Assembly (NCBI RefSeq): GCF_002214485.1
Contig: NZ_CP015102.1
Location: 992,001 to 1,056,000 of the forward strand
Reading direction: 5' to 3'
DNA length: 64,000 nt
Source of the DNA: Thermococcus pacificus
Lineage (GTDB): Archaea > Methanobacteriota_B > Thermococci > Thermococcales > Thermococcaceae
Shown here: piece after piece, positions 1 to 10,452 of the stretch
Numbering within the stretch: position 1 is the stretch's first letter
Layout: each line of letters starts with the position of its first letter
Program-made: the position numbers and the translations under genes
The notes under the pieces: generated by a model
Told to the model about the DNA's origin: nothing
The model's database searches: none
What the model saw: the letters and a program-made list of their open reading frames with translations, nothing else

Positions 1-217
<217 letters not shown>

Positions 218-245
218 TTAATAAGGTTTGCGAAAGGAAACACTA

Positions 246-1805
246 TCACCCAAGGAGAACCTGGAGGTAGGCCTCCTCCCCGGGTTCGAGGTGCTCTATC
301 TCCCAGAGGACCCTTCCGTCCTCTATTTTGGCCTTCCCCTTCGTTGCCCTGACCTCGAGGGCGTTGGTTCTCTTCTCGAAGCTGAAGCTATCGAGGCCCT
401 TCAGCTTAGGAGCCCTGACCTTGACGAAGTAGTAGCGGTCTATCGTCTCCTCCTGGACTATCGGCCTGAAGAAGGCAACGTAAGAAGTTCCCGCCAGCAG
501 GATTCCGGACAGTATGAGTATGAGCGGGAGGGGCCCGTAGTTCTTCGGCGGCTTTGTCAGGACCATCGTGGTGGTAATGGGCGGCATTGTCGTTGGGGAG
601 GAATTTGACGGTGTAGTGTTCGTCTCCGTGGGAGTTGGAGTAGGTGGCTGGAAGGTCTTGGCGGTGGCGGAGGCGCCGAGGTAGTTGCTGTTCTCGGCGC
701 TCAGGATTATTATGCCGTAGCCAGTTTTTCTCAGGTCTATCACCGCCCTGCCCGAGGAGTTCGTAACGGAGTAGTCCCTGTCGAGCGCCCCAACTGCCTT
801 CACCGTGACGTTGGGAACGGGGAAACCGTTGGAATCACGGACCTCAACGATGAGTCGGGTTTTATTCTGCTCGTAGGAAATCCTAAGCCCCTTCACCTCC
901 ACCGGAACGCGAACTATCTTCCCATCGAGGTCAAGGGTAACGATGTAAGTCCCAGGCTCAGAAACAGGAACGCTCAGCCTGCCATCATCTCCAGTCGTCA
1001 GGGTGGTATTGCCGATGGTGACCGGGATGTCACTCACTCCCGAGCCGGTTTTGTTGTAGACGAAGACGCTTATCTCGCCGTCTCTGAAGCCCACCTTGTA
1101 TTCAAGGTGCCGTCTGTAGACTTGGAAGGTCCCCCACGTTTCTTTATAGACCCCGCTGAAGTTAGCCCAGAGGTGAACCTCGTAGTTTCCGAGCGGGAGG
1201 TCGTGCAGGAGAAGCCTCTGGGTCCAGCTCTGACCGGGCTTTACGAAGGTTACCGTGGTCCTGTTGAGGACCGTTCCGGAAGGGCCGATTATGTAGTAGC
1301 CAACGCTCCCGCTGAGGATCCCGTTTGACTTTGAGGTTATCCTCAGTTTCACCTCGACGGGCTTTCCAATCAAATAGCGCTCCTTGCAGTCAACCCCCAG
1401 GGAATAGTCTGTTATCCTCTTCACGTTAACGAAAACCGGGGCTTGGCTGTAGGTGCTGTTGTGGCGGGCCACGAGGAAGAGCTTGTATCTCCCGAGGGCG
1501 GTGTTTAGAACCTTGATGGTGAGGGTGCCGTTGTAGTCTCCTCCGGGGGGAATCGGGCCTGAGATGAGCGTGTTCTGGTAGAGGAAGTCCCCCGCTGGAC
1601 CCGTGATATAGACGGTGACGTTCTCGAGGATCTCACTCCCGAGGTTCACCAGCCTGAAGGGAACCACCACAGTATCGCCGGGAAGGGCGGTAAAGTTGTT
1701 GTTGAGCGGTGCTATCGAGAAGAGCGCGCTGTCGGAGGCCTTGACAGCAGGCAGGAACAGCAGGACGAGAGCTACCAAGAGCAGGAGGTTGGACCTAGGT
1801 CTCAC
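246..1805 (-). CDS. Secreted, membrane-anchored Ig-like domain protein
   Basis: This 519-residue protein has an N-terminal signal peptide (about residues 1-23, ending VKA), a long extracellular part of beta-sandwich repeats resembling CARDB/NEW3 or carboxypeptidase-regulatory domains, a Pro/Thr/Ser-rich stalk with N-glycosylation sequons (about 386-420), one membrane span (about 426-446) and a 70-residue C-terminal tail. The layout suggests a cell-surface stalked protein projecting through the S-layer; no catalytic motif is visible. It starts at GTG behind GGTGATAAACC and overlaps the end of hjc by 11 bases, so the two are probably cotranscribed. The function is unknown; an adhesin-like or envelope-organising role is only inferred from the architecture. 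Confidence 0.8.
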   Translation of the reverse strand: MRPRSNLLLLVALVLLFLPAVKASDSALFSIAPLNNNFTALPGDTVVVPFRLVNLGSEILENVTVYITGPAGDFLYQNTLISGPIPPGGDYNGTLTIKVLNTALGRYKLFLVARHNSTYSQAPVFVNVKRITDYSLGVDCKERYLIGKPVEVKLRITSKSNGILSGSVGYYIIGPSGTVLNRTTVTFVKPGQSWTQRLLLHDLPLGNYEVHLWANFSGVYKETWGTFQVYRRHLEYKVGFRDGEISVFVYNKTGSGVSDIPVTIGNTTLTTGDDGRLSVPVSEPGTYIVTLDLDGKIVRVPVEVKGLRISYEQNKTRLIVEVRDSNGFPVPNVTVKAVGALDRDYSVTNSSGRAVIDLRKTGYGIIILSAENSNYLGASATAKTFQPPTPTPTETNTTPSNSSPTTMPPITTTMVLTKPPKNYGPLPLILILSGILLAGTSYVAFFRPIVQEETIDRYYFVKVRAPKLKGLDSFSFEKRTNALEVRATKGKAKIEDGRVLWEIEHLEPGEEAYLQVLLG

Positions 1806-2196
1806 GGTTTATCACCCCTACGAGGGAGGCTTGCCTCCCCGTGATTTCATCGAAGGTCAGATATTCCTTTGTCTGGACGTCGAGCTTATAGTTTTTGCCC
1901 CCCTTCCTGAGGTTCTCTGGGTAGAAGAAGCGCCAGCCCCGGTTTATGAACTTGACCGCTATAACCGCTTTTCCTCCAAAGCGCTCGGCGAAGGAGGTGA
2001 GCTTCTCGTAGTCCTCCTCTCTGAAGTAGAGCGTGTCATCGTGGGTGCTCTTGACCTCAATGCAGAGGTAGAGCCTCCCGTTTCCGGCAACTATGTCCAC
2101 TTTCTTGCTCCCGGCAGAGCGGACGACGGCAAAGCCGGCCTTCTCAAGCATCTTTATCAGTTCTCTCTCGGCACTCGCACCGGTTCTGTACCTCAT
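1795..2196 (-). CDS. hjc: Holliday junction resolvase Hjc
   Basis: Archaeal Hjc is a homodimeric, metal-dependent nuclease that cuts four-way DNA junctions symmetrically during recombination. The 133-residue protein shows the family start ([15 protein letters not shown]) and the PD-(D/E)xK-type active site: Glu10 in the first helix, Asp34 in KKVDIVAG, and Glu47/Lys49 in CIEVKS. The length is close to the Pyrococcus enzyme. The ATG at 2196 follows GGTGAGCC. A TATA palindrome at 2229-2238 lies between it and the divergent carbonic anhydrase gene. The downstream surface-protein gene overlaps its 3' end, although the two products have no obvious functional link. Confidence 0.93.
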   Translation of the reverse strand: MRYRTGASAERELIKMLEKAGFAVVRSAGSKKVDIVAGNGRLYLCIEVKSTHDDTLYFREEDYEKLTSFAERFGGKAVIAVKFINRGWRFFYPENLRKGGKNYKLDVQTKEYLTFDEITGRQASLVGVINRET

Positions 2197-2228
2197 GGCT
2201 CACCCTCGACCTCTCTTGCCCGGTTAGG

Positions 2229-2238
2229 TTTATAAGTA
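2229..2238. promoter_or_regulatory. Shared bidirectional TATA element, hjc / carbonic anhydrase
   Basis: The near-palindrome TTTATAAGTA (reverse TACTTATAAA) is centred about 2233. It sits 37 bases from the hjc ATG and 34 bases from the carbonic anhydrase ATG. Archaeal initiation about 25 bases from the TATA centre would give both transcripts leaders of roughly 10 bases, just enough for their ribosome sites. No second TATA box is visible in the gap. Confidence 0.65.
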
Positions 2239-2267
2239 CTGCCGGGGAGGCCAGTGTGGTGATGCTC

Positions 2268-2792
2268 ATGGCGGTTTACGAACTCGGTGGAAAGAAACCA
2301 AAGGTTCACGAAACGGCCTTCATCGACGAGACTGCCTCCGTTATCGGCGACGTCGTTCTTGAGGAGAAGACGAGCGTCTGGCCTTCAGCGGTTCTCAGGG
2401 GGGATATAGAGCAGATTTACATCGGCTGCTGCTCCAACGTCCAGGACAACGTGAGCATACACACCTCCCACGGCCTTCCTACCAGGGTAGGGAAGTACGT
2501 CACCATCGGCCACAACGCCGTTGTCCACGGCGCGACCATCGACGACTACACCATCATTGGCATGGGCGCCATAATCCTCGACGGGGCAAAGATTGGCAAG
2601 CACGTCATCATAGGAGCGGGAGCGCTCGTTCCCCCGGGCAAGGAGATACCCGACTACAGCCTCGTCGTCGGCGTTCCGGGCAAGGTCGTCAGGCAGCTGA
2701 GCGAAGAGGAAATCGAGTGGACGAAGAAGAACGCTGAAATCTATATGGAGCTTGCGGAAAAGCACCTCCAGTCCAGGAAAAAGATCGAGTGA
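2268..2792 (+). CDS. Gamma-class carbonic anhydrase family protein
   Basis: The protein is a left-handed beta-helix of hexapeptide repeats, visible as recurring IGxxAxV/IGxGAxI units. His65, His82 and His87 lie in the spacing of the three zinc/iron ligands of Cam and CamH enzymes, and LRGD (43-46) and Gln59 match conserved active-site positions. Such proteins form trimers; some hydrate CO2, while others are of unknown activity. The ATG at 2268 is preferred over upstream GTG/ATG codons because GGTGAT lies 4 bases upstream and the promoter predicts initiation near 2257. The length (174 aa) is typical of the CamH/YrdA group. The uppS gene starts 6 bases downstream and is probably cotranscribed. 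Confidence 0.88.
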   Translation: MAVYELGGKKPKVHETAFIDETASVIGDVVLEEKTSVWPSAVLRGDIEQIYIGCCSNVQDNVSIHTSHGLPTRVGKYVTIGHNAVVHGATIDDYTIIGMGAIILDGAKIGKHVIIGAGALVPPGKEIPDYSLVVGVPGKVVRQLSEEEIEWTKKNAEIYMELAEKHLQSRKKIE

Positions 2793-2798
2793 TGCCCG

Positions 2799-3593
2799 AT
2801 GCTCCGCGGCCTGCTTTCCCATATTCCTCACATAATTTTTAAGCCCGTCTATGACATCTACGAGGGATACCTGCTTGAGAAGGTTAAATCCAGAGAGCTT
2901 CCCAGCCATGTGGCCATAATCATGGATGGGAACCGGCGGTGGGCGAGAAAGCTCGAAAAGCCGCCCTGGTACGGCCACCTCTTCGGTTCTAAAAAGCTTG
3001 AGGAGATATTAGAGTGGTGCCACGAGCTTGGGATAAGAACGCTCACCGTCTACGCTTTCTCAACCGAGAACTTCAAGAGAACGCCCGAGGAGGTAAACGC
3101 CCTCATGAACCTCTTCGAGCAGAAGTTCAAGGAGCTTATTCAGGACGAAAGGGTTCACAAGTACGGCATAAGGGTTAACGTCCTCGGGAGGAAGGAACTC
3201 CTGCCAGAGAACGTGAGGAAAGCGGCTGAAGAAGCGGAGAGGGTGACGAGAAAGTACACGAACTACACCCTAAACGTAGCCCTTGCCTACGGCGGGAGGA
3301 GCGAGATAGCCGATGCCGTGAAGGACATCGTGAGGGACGTCCAGGAGGGCAGGATAAGCGTCGAGGACATTGACGAGGGGCTGATAAAGCGCTACCTTTA
3401 CTACCCCAACATGTCCGACCCGGACATTGTGATAAGAACCGGGGGAGAGGTGAGGATAAGCAACTTCCTTCTCTATCAGATAGCATACAGCGAGCTTTTC
3501 TTCGTGGACGTCTACTTCCCGGAGTTCAGGAAGATCGACTTCCTCAGAATCATCCGCGAGTACCAGAAGAGACAGAGGCGCTTCGGGAGGTAG
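2799..3593 (+). CDS. uppS: Cis-prenyltransferase (polyprenyl diphosphate synthase)
   Basis: This enzyme extends an allylic diphosphate with isopentenyl diphosphate in cis configuration, giving the long-chain polyprenyl carrier for archaeal N-glycosylation and envelope sugars. The signature IMDGNRRWA (41-49, Asp43 as the metal/diphosphate residue) and the second-half motif RTGGEVRISNFLLYQ followed by YSELFF are clear. The Trp usual before Gln in this motif is Tyr here. The length (264 aa) suits archaeal homologues. The ATG is preceded by GTGATG overlapping the upstream stop, so it forms an operon with the carbonic anhydrase-like gene. It may provide the lipid carrier for the glycosyltransferases elsewhere in the window. 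Confidence 0.92.
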   Translation: MLRGLLSHIPHIIFKPVYDIYEGYLLEKVKSRELPSHVAIIMDGNRRWARKLEKPPWYGHLFGSKKLEEILEWCHELGIRTLTVYAFSTENFKRTPEEVNALMNLFEQKFKELIQDERVHKYGIRVNVLGRKELLPENVRKAAEEAERVTRKYTNYTLNVALAYGGRSEIADAVKDIVRDVQEGRISVEDIDEGLIKRYLYYPNMSDPDIVIRTGGEVRISNFLLYQIAYSELFFVDVYFPEFRKIDFLRIIREYQKRQRRFGR

Positions 3594-3693
3594 CTCCCGC
3601 CAATCGGAACCTTCTCCTGCCAGAACGACCCTTTTTAAAGTTTTCCGCGAAAGCTTATTAACGTTGGCTTCGACTTCTCAGCGGTGGTGAGTG

Positions 3694-4360
3694 ATGGAAT
3701 ACGGCGAACTGAGTCCGAGGATTAAGAGGGTCTACGCACAGGTCAGGTATCTCGACGATTACCACTGGGAGATCACGGGGGACAGAATAATCGGAACCCA
3801 CAAGAAGAGCAACGTGAAAGTCTTCATAGACGTTGCCGACGACAGGGAGCACGCCCAGAAGCTCGCGGAGGAGGAGAAGCCCGAAGGGATAAGGATAATC
3901 GCCATCCCCGACAAGAGCGTCTTCTTTGTTCACAACGGGGCCTTCATCCTGACCTACCGCTACATCAAGGCGACCCTTGCAGATATAAACGACCACATCG
4001 TCTGGAGTGGCTTTAAAATCGTTGAAGACGGTGGAAAGCTCGTCCAGGAGGACTTCTACGAATACCTTGGGGGGGCTTTAATCAACCACATAAAGAACAA
4101 CATGCTCGCCGGTCAGGACTACGCCTTCTGGCAGTTCTACAAGTGTGAAGTCTGCGGGAAGTACGTCGACGTCGAGAGCCTTGAGGGACACCTGAAGGGG
4201 CACGGCATAAAACACCACGAGAAGAGCGAGGAGCACTACGAGGTCTTTGAGATAAACTTCCAGGAAGGGAAGCTCTACGACAAGTACGGGAAGGAGATAA
4301 AGAGAGACGAATTAAGCGAGGAGGCGAGGGACTTTTTGGATGAGATAACTGCCGGAGCCG

Positions 4361-4368
<8 letters not shown>
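3694..4368 (+). CDS. TBP-interacting protein TIP26
   Basis: The 224-residue protein resembles Thermococcus TIP26, which binds TATA-binding protein and can hinder its binding to DNA. It has an N-terminal alpha/beta domain (1-about 135) and a C2H2-like metal site (Cys151, Cys154, His166, His170) followed by a mixed C-terminal region. The ATG at 3694 is chosen over GTG at 3691 because GGTGA ends 3 bases before it. TATA-like CTTTTTAAAG and TTATTAACG stretches lie 40-70 bases upstream. Its stop overlaps the GTG of the following pseudogene. The family appears restricted to Thermococcales and relatives; its physiological role in global transcription remains open. Confidence 0.85.
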
Positions 4369-5189
<821 letters not shown>

Positions 5190-7079
5190 AGGCCTCGGCC
5201 TGTATGGGAAGCCCTCCGTCTGGGCCTTTATCTCCCTGATGAGATCCTCAAGCTGCATCTCGACCTGCTTTCCGTCGCTTCTCCTCCTCACCGTCACAGT
5301 GTTCTGCTCCTTCTCGTTATTTCCGACAACGATGATGTACGGCACCCACTCCTTCTCTGCCTTCCTTATCTTCTTGTTGAGCCTGTCGTTGGTGTCGTCA
5401 ACATCGACGCGAATCTTGGCCCCTTCGAGCTTACCTGCGACGTAGAGAGCATAGTCCATTACATCGTCACTGACCGGTATAACCCTAACCTGTATCGGGC
5501 TGAGCCAGAGCGGGAACATCGGCTTCTGACCCTTCGCCTGGAGCTTGGCCTGCTTCTCGAGGATGGCGTACATGACGCGCTCAATGGCACCGCTCGGAGA
5601 GCAGTGGAGTATGAGCGGGTACTGCTCCTGTCCCTCTTCGTCGTAGTAGGTTATTCCAAAGCGCTCGGCGTTCTCGACGTCGATCTGCACGGTGCTCAGA
5701 GCGGCCGCTTTGTCGAGGTTGTCGACGAAGTTGAATTCGAACTTGAGGATGAAGTAGAAGAACCTCTGCTTCCACATCTCGATGAGGACGGGCTTGCCTA
5801 TGATCTTGGCCAACTCGACGATGAAGTCCCTGTTCCCGTTCCAGAAGTCCTCGGTGAACCTTATGGCGACCTCGTAGTCGTCCGGGGTGAGGCCAACACC
5901 CCTGAGAACTTCCATGCTGAGCTTGTACTGCTTCTTGAACTCGTCCATGGCCTGCTTGAGGTCTCTCGCTACGGTGTGCATATCAGGCATCGTGAAGGCC
6001 CTTAACCTTCTCAGGCCGCTCAGCTCACCGCTCTTCTCCCTTCTGAAGGAGTAGCGCGTGAGCTCGTACATCCTGAGCGGCAGGTTGCGGTAGCTTATGG
6101 TCGCGTCCTTCTTTATGAGGAACTGGCCGAAACAGGCCGCAAAGCGGAGGAAGAACTTCTTGTCACCGCTCTTGACGACGTACTGCCTCGCGGGGAACCT
6201 GTTCAGATACTTCTCAAGGGCCGGGTGCTCGAAGTCGTACATGATCGGCGTTTCTACTTCCATTGCACCGTACTCAACGACTTTCTCTGTTACGTACTGC
6301 TCGAGGAGGCCCTTGATGAGCCTGCCCTTCGGATAATACCTGAGGTTTCCGCCGTCGCTTCCCGGCTCGTAGTCCACAAGCTCGTGTTCGAGCATAAGCT
6401 TAACGTGCGGCGGCTCCCTGTCGGCAACCCTGTTCTTGCTTATCTCGTAGTTGGCGAACTTCCTGAGGTTTTCGTGGCCGGTGAAGTCGAACTTGTCTAC
6501 CTCGATGAGCTCGCCTTCCGGAGTGAGGACGTACCAGTAGCTCTTTAGTTCCTCCTCCTTTTCGAGGGCTATGTTGCGCTCCTCCTTTGAGACGGCCTCG
6601 CCGCTCGGGACTATCGTCCTGCTGAGTTCAGCCAAGGGGTGCCCCTTGCAGCTCAGCTTGAAGGCCTTGTAGTAGCCGAAGGGTGCGCGCTTGACCTCGA
6701 AGCCCTCCTCCTTGAGCTTCTCCTCGATCTTCTGAAGGATCTTTAGGGCCACATCCGGCTTTGCCAGCTCGCTGCTCAGATGGGCGAAGGGGTAGACGAA
6801 TATCTTCTCTGCTTTAACCTGTGAAGCGACGTCCTTGATTTCCTTCACGGCTTTCTCAACGACCTCATCCGGGTTCGACTCGTCTACCTTCTCAACGCTC
6901 ATGAAGACCGCTAAGACCTCGTCGAGCCTGCCCTTCCTCTGTTCGTCGCTTATTGGCTCCGGGTTCTTCAGGGCTTTGTCCTTGACCTCGTATTCGAGGT
7001 AGTCGGAGTGTATCAGAAGCATTCTCATTCTCAACCACCACCATAGGCTCAATCGGAATTACTAAAACTTTTCCCCTCT

Positions 7080-7092
7080 CCCTTATAAATCC
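7080..7092 (-). promoter_or_regulatory. TATA box of thrS
   Basis: On the reverse strand GGATTTATAAGGG lies 59 bases upstream of the thrS ATG. Initiation about 25 bases downstream of its centre would fall near 7062, giving a leader of about 34 bases that contains the GGTGGT ribosome site. Confidence 0.6.
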
Positions 7093-7108
7093 TCCCGCGA
7101 GCCAAAGG

Positions 7109-7118
7109 CTTAAAAAAT
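7109..7118 (+). promoter_or_regulatory. TATA box of the csl4-DUF2067-rpo11 operon
   Basis: GCTTAAAAAA with a purine-rich BRE-like flank (CCAAAG) lies just upstream. Initiation about 25 bases on falls near 7139, 11 bases before the csl4 ATG. This argues against the in-frame GTG at 7141 as start, since it would be essentially at the transcript end without a ribosome site. Confidence 0.6.
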
Positions 7119-7149
7119 CCGCGCCGGAACTTTCAGAGAGGTGGGAGGA

Positions 7150-7740
7150 ATGGATGGAAAGAAAGGCGTAAAGACCGGCGATCTCGTTCTTCCCGGTGAC
7201 TACCTCGGTGTCATCGAGGAGTACTTCCCGGGTGATGGAGTCAAGGAGGAGAACGGTGAGCTCTATGCTGTTAGGGCAGGAAAGGTTGTAATCGACCCGG
7301 ACAGGATGGAAATAAGCGTCGAGCCTGTAACCGACACACCGCCCCTCCCAAAGGTCGGCGATGTGGTCATAGCAAGGGTCATTGAGGTCAAGCCCCAGGC
7401 GGCGATAGTTCAGATAGTTAAAATCGAGGGCAGAAACAACGATAGGGAGATAGCGACTTCAAAGCTCGCAGGCATACACATCTCCCAGGCCAGGAACGGC
7501 TACGTTGACAACCTAGCCAACGAGTTCAGGATTGGTGACATCGTCAGGGCCAGGGTAATAGCCACCGAGAAGAGCCCGATACAGCTCTCCACGAAGGACC
7601 CCGACCTCGGTGTCATCTACGCCCTCTGCACGAGGTGCAGAACGCCGCTGGTTAGGCGTGGGGATAAGCTCATCTGTCCGCGCTGCGGCCACGTCGAGAC
7701 GAGGAAGCTCTCCTCTCTCTACAGGAAGGTGAAGGTCTGA
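7150..7740 (+). CDS. csl4: Exosome RNA-binding subunit Csl4
   Basis: Csl4 caps the archaeal RNA exosome (Rrp41/Rrp42 ring) and helps recruit DnaG and substrates. The 196-residue protein has an N-terminal domain with the family start GDLVLPGDYLGVIEEY, a central S1 RNA-binding domain (about 66-150, GDVVIARVIEVKP to IQLSTKDPDLG) and a C-terminal zinc ribbon with Cys160, Cys163, Cys176 and Cys179. The ATG at 7150 follows GAGGTGGGAGGA. The stop overlaps the next ATG (TGATG), so it is the first gene of a three-gene operon ending in an RNA polymerase subunit, linking RNA synthesis and decay. Confidence 0.94.
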   Translation: MDGKKGVKTGDLVLPGDYLGVIEEYFPGDGVKEENGELYAVRAGKVVIDPDRMEISVEPVTDTPPLPKVGDVVIARVIEVKPQAAIVQIVKIEGRNNDREIATSKLAGIHISQARNGYVDNLANEFRIGDIVRARVIATEKSPIQLSTKDPDLGVIYALCTRCRTPLVRRGDKLICPRCGHVETRKLSSLYRKVKV

Positions 7741-8372
7741 TGGCGAGGGCAAAGAAGGTAATAACCATACACGTCCGCGACGACCGTGAGAAGGAGGAGT
7801 TCATGAGGGAGCTCCAGCGGCTCCGCCTCCCAGCTTTCATCTACGTCCACGGCAAGCTCAACGACCTCAAAATAAACGTCCAGGGGACGAAGGACGAGAT
7901 AAGGGAAGCGATAAGGAAGATCAGGGAGATACACCACCGCGTCAGGGCCAAGCTCTACCCCGACAAACGAGGATTATACCGCTACACGGTGGACGACCTG
8001 CTCAGAGAAGCCGGGGCGAGCGTTTCGACGCCCGTCCTCGTCAAGACCCTTGAGCTTCTCGGGGAGAACGTCGAGCTGAGGGACGACGAACTCGTGACTT
8101 CAATGCCCTGGGAGGAGATGGTAGAGGTCACGGAAAGGCTCGGAAGATATCTCTCGGATGTTTCGCTCAACACGACGAGACAGATAAGGGAGGTCGTTCT
8201 CCCCGTTTCAGTTGCCTTTGATCTCGACCCTGAGGAAGTTATTGACATCCTGGTAGACCTCGGTGCGGCCGAGTGGAAGGAGGATAAGTTTAAATACGAA
8301 CTGGTGAAGAACAAGGAGCAGGCCTTAGAGATGCTACTTGAACACTTAAAGGGTGAGGAGAATGAAGATTGA
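7740..8372 (+). CDS. DUF2067 family protein
   Basis: The 210-residue protein belongs to the archaeal DUF2067 family; its function is unknown. The N-terminal third is a compact alpha/beta region ([21 protein letters not shown]) that could be a KH/RRM-like nucleic-acid binding fold. The remainder is helical, with a segment [28 protein letters not shown] suggestive of a helix-turn-helix. The start ATG overlaps the csl4 stop and its end overlaps rpo11 by 11 bases, showing translational coupling. Its position between an exosome subunit and an RNA polymerase subunit suggests a role in RNA metabolism, but that is inference from context only. Confidence 0.85.
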   Translation: MARAKKVITIHVRDDREKEEFMRELQRLRLPAFIYVHGKLNDLKINVQGTKDEIREAIRKIREIHHRVRAKLYPDKRGLYRYTVDDLLREAGASVSTPVLVKTLELLGENVELRDDELVTSMPWEEMVEVTERLGRYLSDVSLNTTRQIREVVLPVSVAFDLDPEEVIDILVDLGAAEWKEDKFKYELVKNKEQALEMLLEHLKGEENED

Positions 8373-8649
8373 GGTCATCAAACGTGAGGAAAACGTCCTT
8401 GAGTTTTACCTTGAGGGTGAAGACCACACCTTCGCCAACCTGCTCAACGAGGTGCTCCACGAGAACAAGCATGTAACCTTCGCGGGCTACACCATCGAGC
8501 ACCCGGTCCTCATGGCCAGAAAGCCGAAGTTCAGAGTTGTGACCGACGGGAAAGTAACACCGGAGAAGGCACTCGAGGAGGCAGCCCAGAAGATATTCGA
8601 CAGGGCCAGGGCCGTTCTCGAGGCCTGGAACGCCGCGCTCAAGGAGTGA
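8362..8649 (+). CDS. rpo11: RNA polymerase subunit Rpo11 (L)
   Basis: Rpo11 pairs with Rpo3 to form the alpha-like assembly platform of archaeal RNA polymerase. The 95-residue protein carries the family motif [13 protein letters not shown] (20-32) followed by a GYTIEHPVL strand and a C-terminal helix. The start at ATG 8362 is supported by GGTGAGGAG directly upstream and by family length; an in-frame GTG at 8353 is less likely. It overlaps the DUF2067 gene by 11 bases. A pyrimidine-rich TTTTCTTTT run follows the stop and probably terminates the operon. Confidence 0.95.
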   Translation: MKIEVIKREENVLEFYLEGEDHTFANLLNEVLHENKHVTFAGYTIEHPVLMARKPKFRVVTDGKVTPEKALEEAAQKIFDRARAVLEAWNAALKE

Positions 8650-8650
8650 G

Positions 8651-8664
8651 CCCTTTTCTTTTAG
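8651..8664 (+). terminator. T-rich terminator after rpo11
   Basis: CCCTTTTCTTTTAG begins two bases after the rpo11 stop. Archaeal intrinsic termination in Thermococcus depends mainly on non-template T runs, and no hairpin is needed. The next gene has its own TATA-like CCTTAAATG near 8689, consistent with transcription ending here. Confidence 0.5.
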
Positions 8665-8745
8665 TTTCCACCCGCTCCCCCCGAAACCCTTAAATGCAGG
8701 GCTTTTCTAACTTCCAGTTGAAAGCCTCCTCTTGAGGTGGAATAA

Positions 8746-10068
8746 TTGAGGTCCCGGAATGCCCTCGCGCTCCTGCTCATAGCTGGGCTCGCGGTTCGGC
8801 TCGCCCTCGCGCCTTATTCTGCCGGCAGTGACCTGACCCAGTTCTATGGCTTCGCCGGGACAATGCTCCAGCACGGCGCGTGTTTCTACTCCTACGCTGA
8901 CGCCGTCGGTTTCTCGGCAAAGGACTGGCCTTACCCATGGCCCTACGTCTACGGCCCGGTGATGGCCTACATCCTCGAGGGCATAAGGGCCCTTGTCGGC
9001 GGCTGGGTGGAGACCTCGTGGGGTGGTGGCGTTTACCACGTCTACGTCGACCCAACCTGGGCCTTCGCTGTGAAGCTGGTCTTCATCGCTGCAGATGTTC
9101 TCGTCGCGCTCCTGATCTACTGCCTCCTGAAGGAAAAAGGAAAAAAAGCGGCCCTTCTCGCAGCAGCTTTCTACTACCTCAACCCCATGGTCATCCACGT
9201 TTCCTCAATCTACGGGATGTTCGACGGACTGGCCCTGCTGTTTTTCCTCCTTGCCATATATTTGGAACGCAGGGAGTACCTCTCGCCGGTTCTGGCCGGC
9301 TTCTCCCTGACGGTGAAACACACCCTCCTCTTCCCTGCGGTGGTTCTCCTGTGGGAGTGGCTCCTGATGGGAAGGAAGGGGCTCAGACGTGTGGTTTTCT
9401 TCGCCCTGGGTGTTTTCATCCCTTTCCTCCCCATGCTCCTCCTCTGTCCTTCCAGCCTCTCGTCAATCCCCGAGCTCATGAGGGGCATGGAGGTTTCCTA
9501 TCCCCTCCCCGTGTCGTACAGCATGAACGGCCTCTCAAGCCTCGCCACCTATTTGCACGTCACCTATAGGATGGAAACAATGCCCCTCCTGCGATACTGG
9601 TACGTTCCCGCTGGATTTTTGATGCTCCTCGTTCTTATGAGGCACTCCTTCGAGAGGGACGTGGTGACCTCCTCCACCCTCGCCTACACGGTCTTTACCG
9701 CCACCTACTGGCGCGTTAACCCGCAGTACCTCCTCCCACTGGTGGCATTTCTGGTGATTATGGCCTTTCATGAGGGAAGGGCTTCCCTGGTCACCAGGGC
9801 CCTCTCGTTTATCGCCGCGGTTTACATCGGTCTCTGGCCAATCCTCCAGCCCACTGAGTTCTGGTTCCAGGTTCACATGAAGGATCCGGACTGGACTGTC
9901 TACCGGTTTGTCGACCGCTTCACCTTGGGAGTTTCTCAGGAGGGGTTCTACTTGGTTTACAGCCTGATACTCACGACGCTCCTCTATATGATCGTGCTCT
10001 CCGCAACTTTACCATATCTCAAAAGCCTTAAAGCCTGGCTCTCGGAGAGGATTCGGGTGAGCGCATGA
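8746..10068 (+). CDS. GT-C type polytopic membrane glycosyltransferase-like protein
   Basis: The 440-residue integral membrane protein has about ten hydrophobic spans. After the first comes a long outer loop containing [12 protein letters not shown], resembling the acidic loop of GT-C enzymes that use polyprenyl-phosphate sugars (GT39/GT87 mannosyltransferases). Later spans include [22 protein letters not shown] and FSLTVKHT, patterns seen in GT87-like proteins. A role in transferring sugars to envelope glycans or glycolipids is likely; donor and acceptor are unknown. The start is a TTG, supported by GAGGTGG 5 bases upstream and by the lack of another usable start. The stop overlaps the next gene by 4 bases (ATGA). 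Confidence 0.75.
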   Translation: MRSRNALALLLIAGLAVRLALAPYSAGSDLTQFYGFAGTMLQHGACFYSYADAVGFSAKDWPYPWPYVYGPVMAYILEGIRALVGGWVETSWGGGVYHVYVDPTWAFAVKLVFIAADVLVALLIYCLLKEKGKKAALLAAAFYYLNPMVIHVSSIYGMFDGLALLFFLLAIYLERREYLSPVLAGFSLTVKHTLLFPAVVLLWEWLLMGRKGLRRVVFFALGVFIPFLPMLLLCPSSLSSIPELMRGMEVSYPLPVSYSMNGLSSLATYLHVTYRMETMPLLRYWYVPAGFLMLLVLMRHSFERDVVTSSTLAYTVFTATYWRVNPQYLLPLVAFLVIMAFHEGRASLVTRALSFIAAVYIGLWPILQPTEFWFQVHMKDPDWTVYRFVDRFTLGVSQEGFYLVYSLILTTLLYMIVLSATLPYLKSLKAWLSERIRVSA

Positions 10069-10451
10069 GGTACGAGAAGAACTTCACCGATAAGGGGCTT
10101 GCAAAGTTCGGTGATTCGCTGGTCAACTTCACCTTTTCTCTCGCCCTGAGCGAGTACTTGGAGAAACCGACCGGCGAGAGGGTTCCCAACGCTTCGCTAG
10201 CAATGGCGCTTGAGCTTGCTGGACTGAGGAACGCCATCCCGCCCAGAACTGACAAGCACGGGAAGGGTGACATAGCGGAGGCAATCTTCGCCTACGCCTG
10301 GCTTGAGGGAAAGATAACGGTCGATGAAGCCGCCAGAATCCTGAGGGCGAACTTCACCGAGGACGTTACTCACTTCTCAAGGAGGAAAGAGGTAATAGGA
10401 AGGGCCTTCGCGGAGGTATTCAAAGTGATAAAAGAAAGGCTGGAGATTTAA
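10065..10451 (+). CDS. RNase III-like family protein (archaeal, catalytic-domain only)
   Basis: The 128-residue protein looks like a stand-alone RNase III fold similar to archaeal and mini-III proteins. The first signature appears as [11 protein letters not shown] (12-22, Asp17 retained) and the second as [16 protein letters not shown] (67-82, Asp69 and Glu72 retained). The glutamate normally four residues before the first aspartate is Ala13, so metal binding may differ from bacterial RNase III. There is no dsRNA-binding domain. The ATG overlaps the upstream stop, so it is translationally coupled to a membrane glycosyltransferase-like gene with which it has no evident functional link. Its substrate is unknown; rRNA or other RNA processing is plausible. 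Confidence 0.7.
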   Translation: MRYEKNFTDKGLAKFGDSLVNFTFSLALSEYLEKPTGERVPNASLAMALELAGLRNAIPPRTDKHGKGDIAEAIFAYAWLEGKITVDEAARILRANFTEDVTHFSRRKEVIGRAFAEVFKVIKERLEI

Positions 10452-10452
10452 C

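Noticed and set aside
8937-9569. Long alternative frame inside the GT-C membrane protein gene
   Set aside because: It is Gly/Arg/Pro-rich with no hydrophobic or domain pattern and is explained as a frame shadow of the GC-rich gene.
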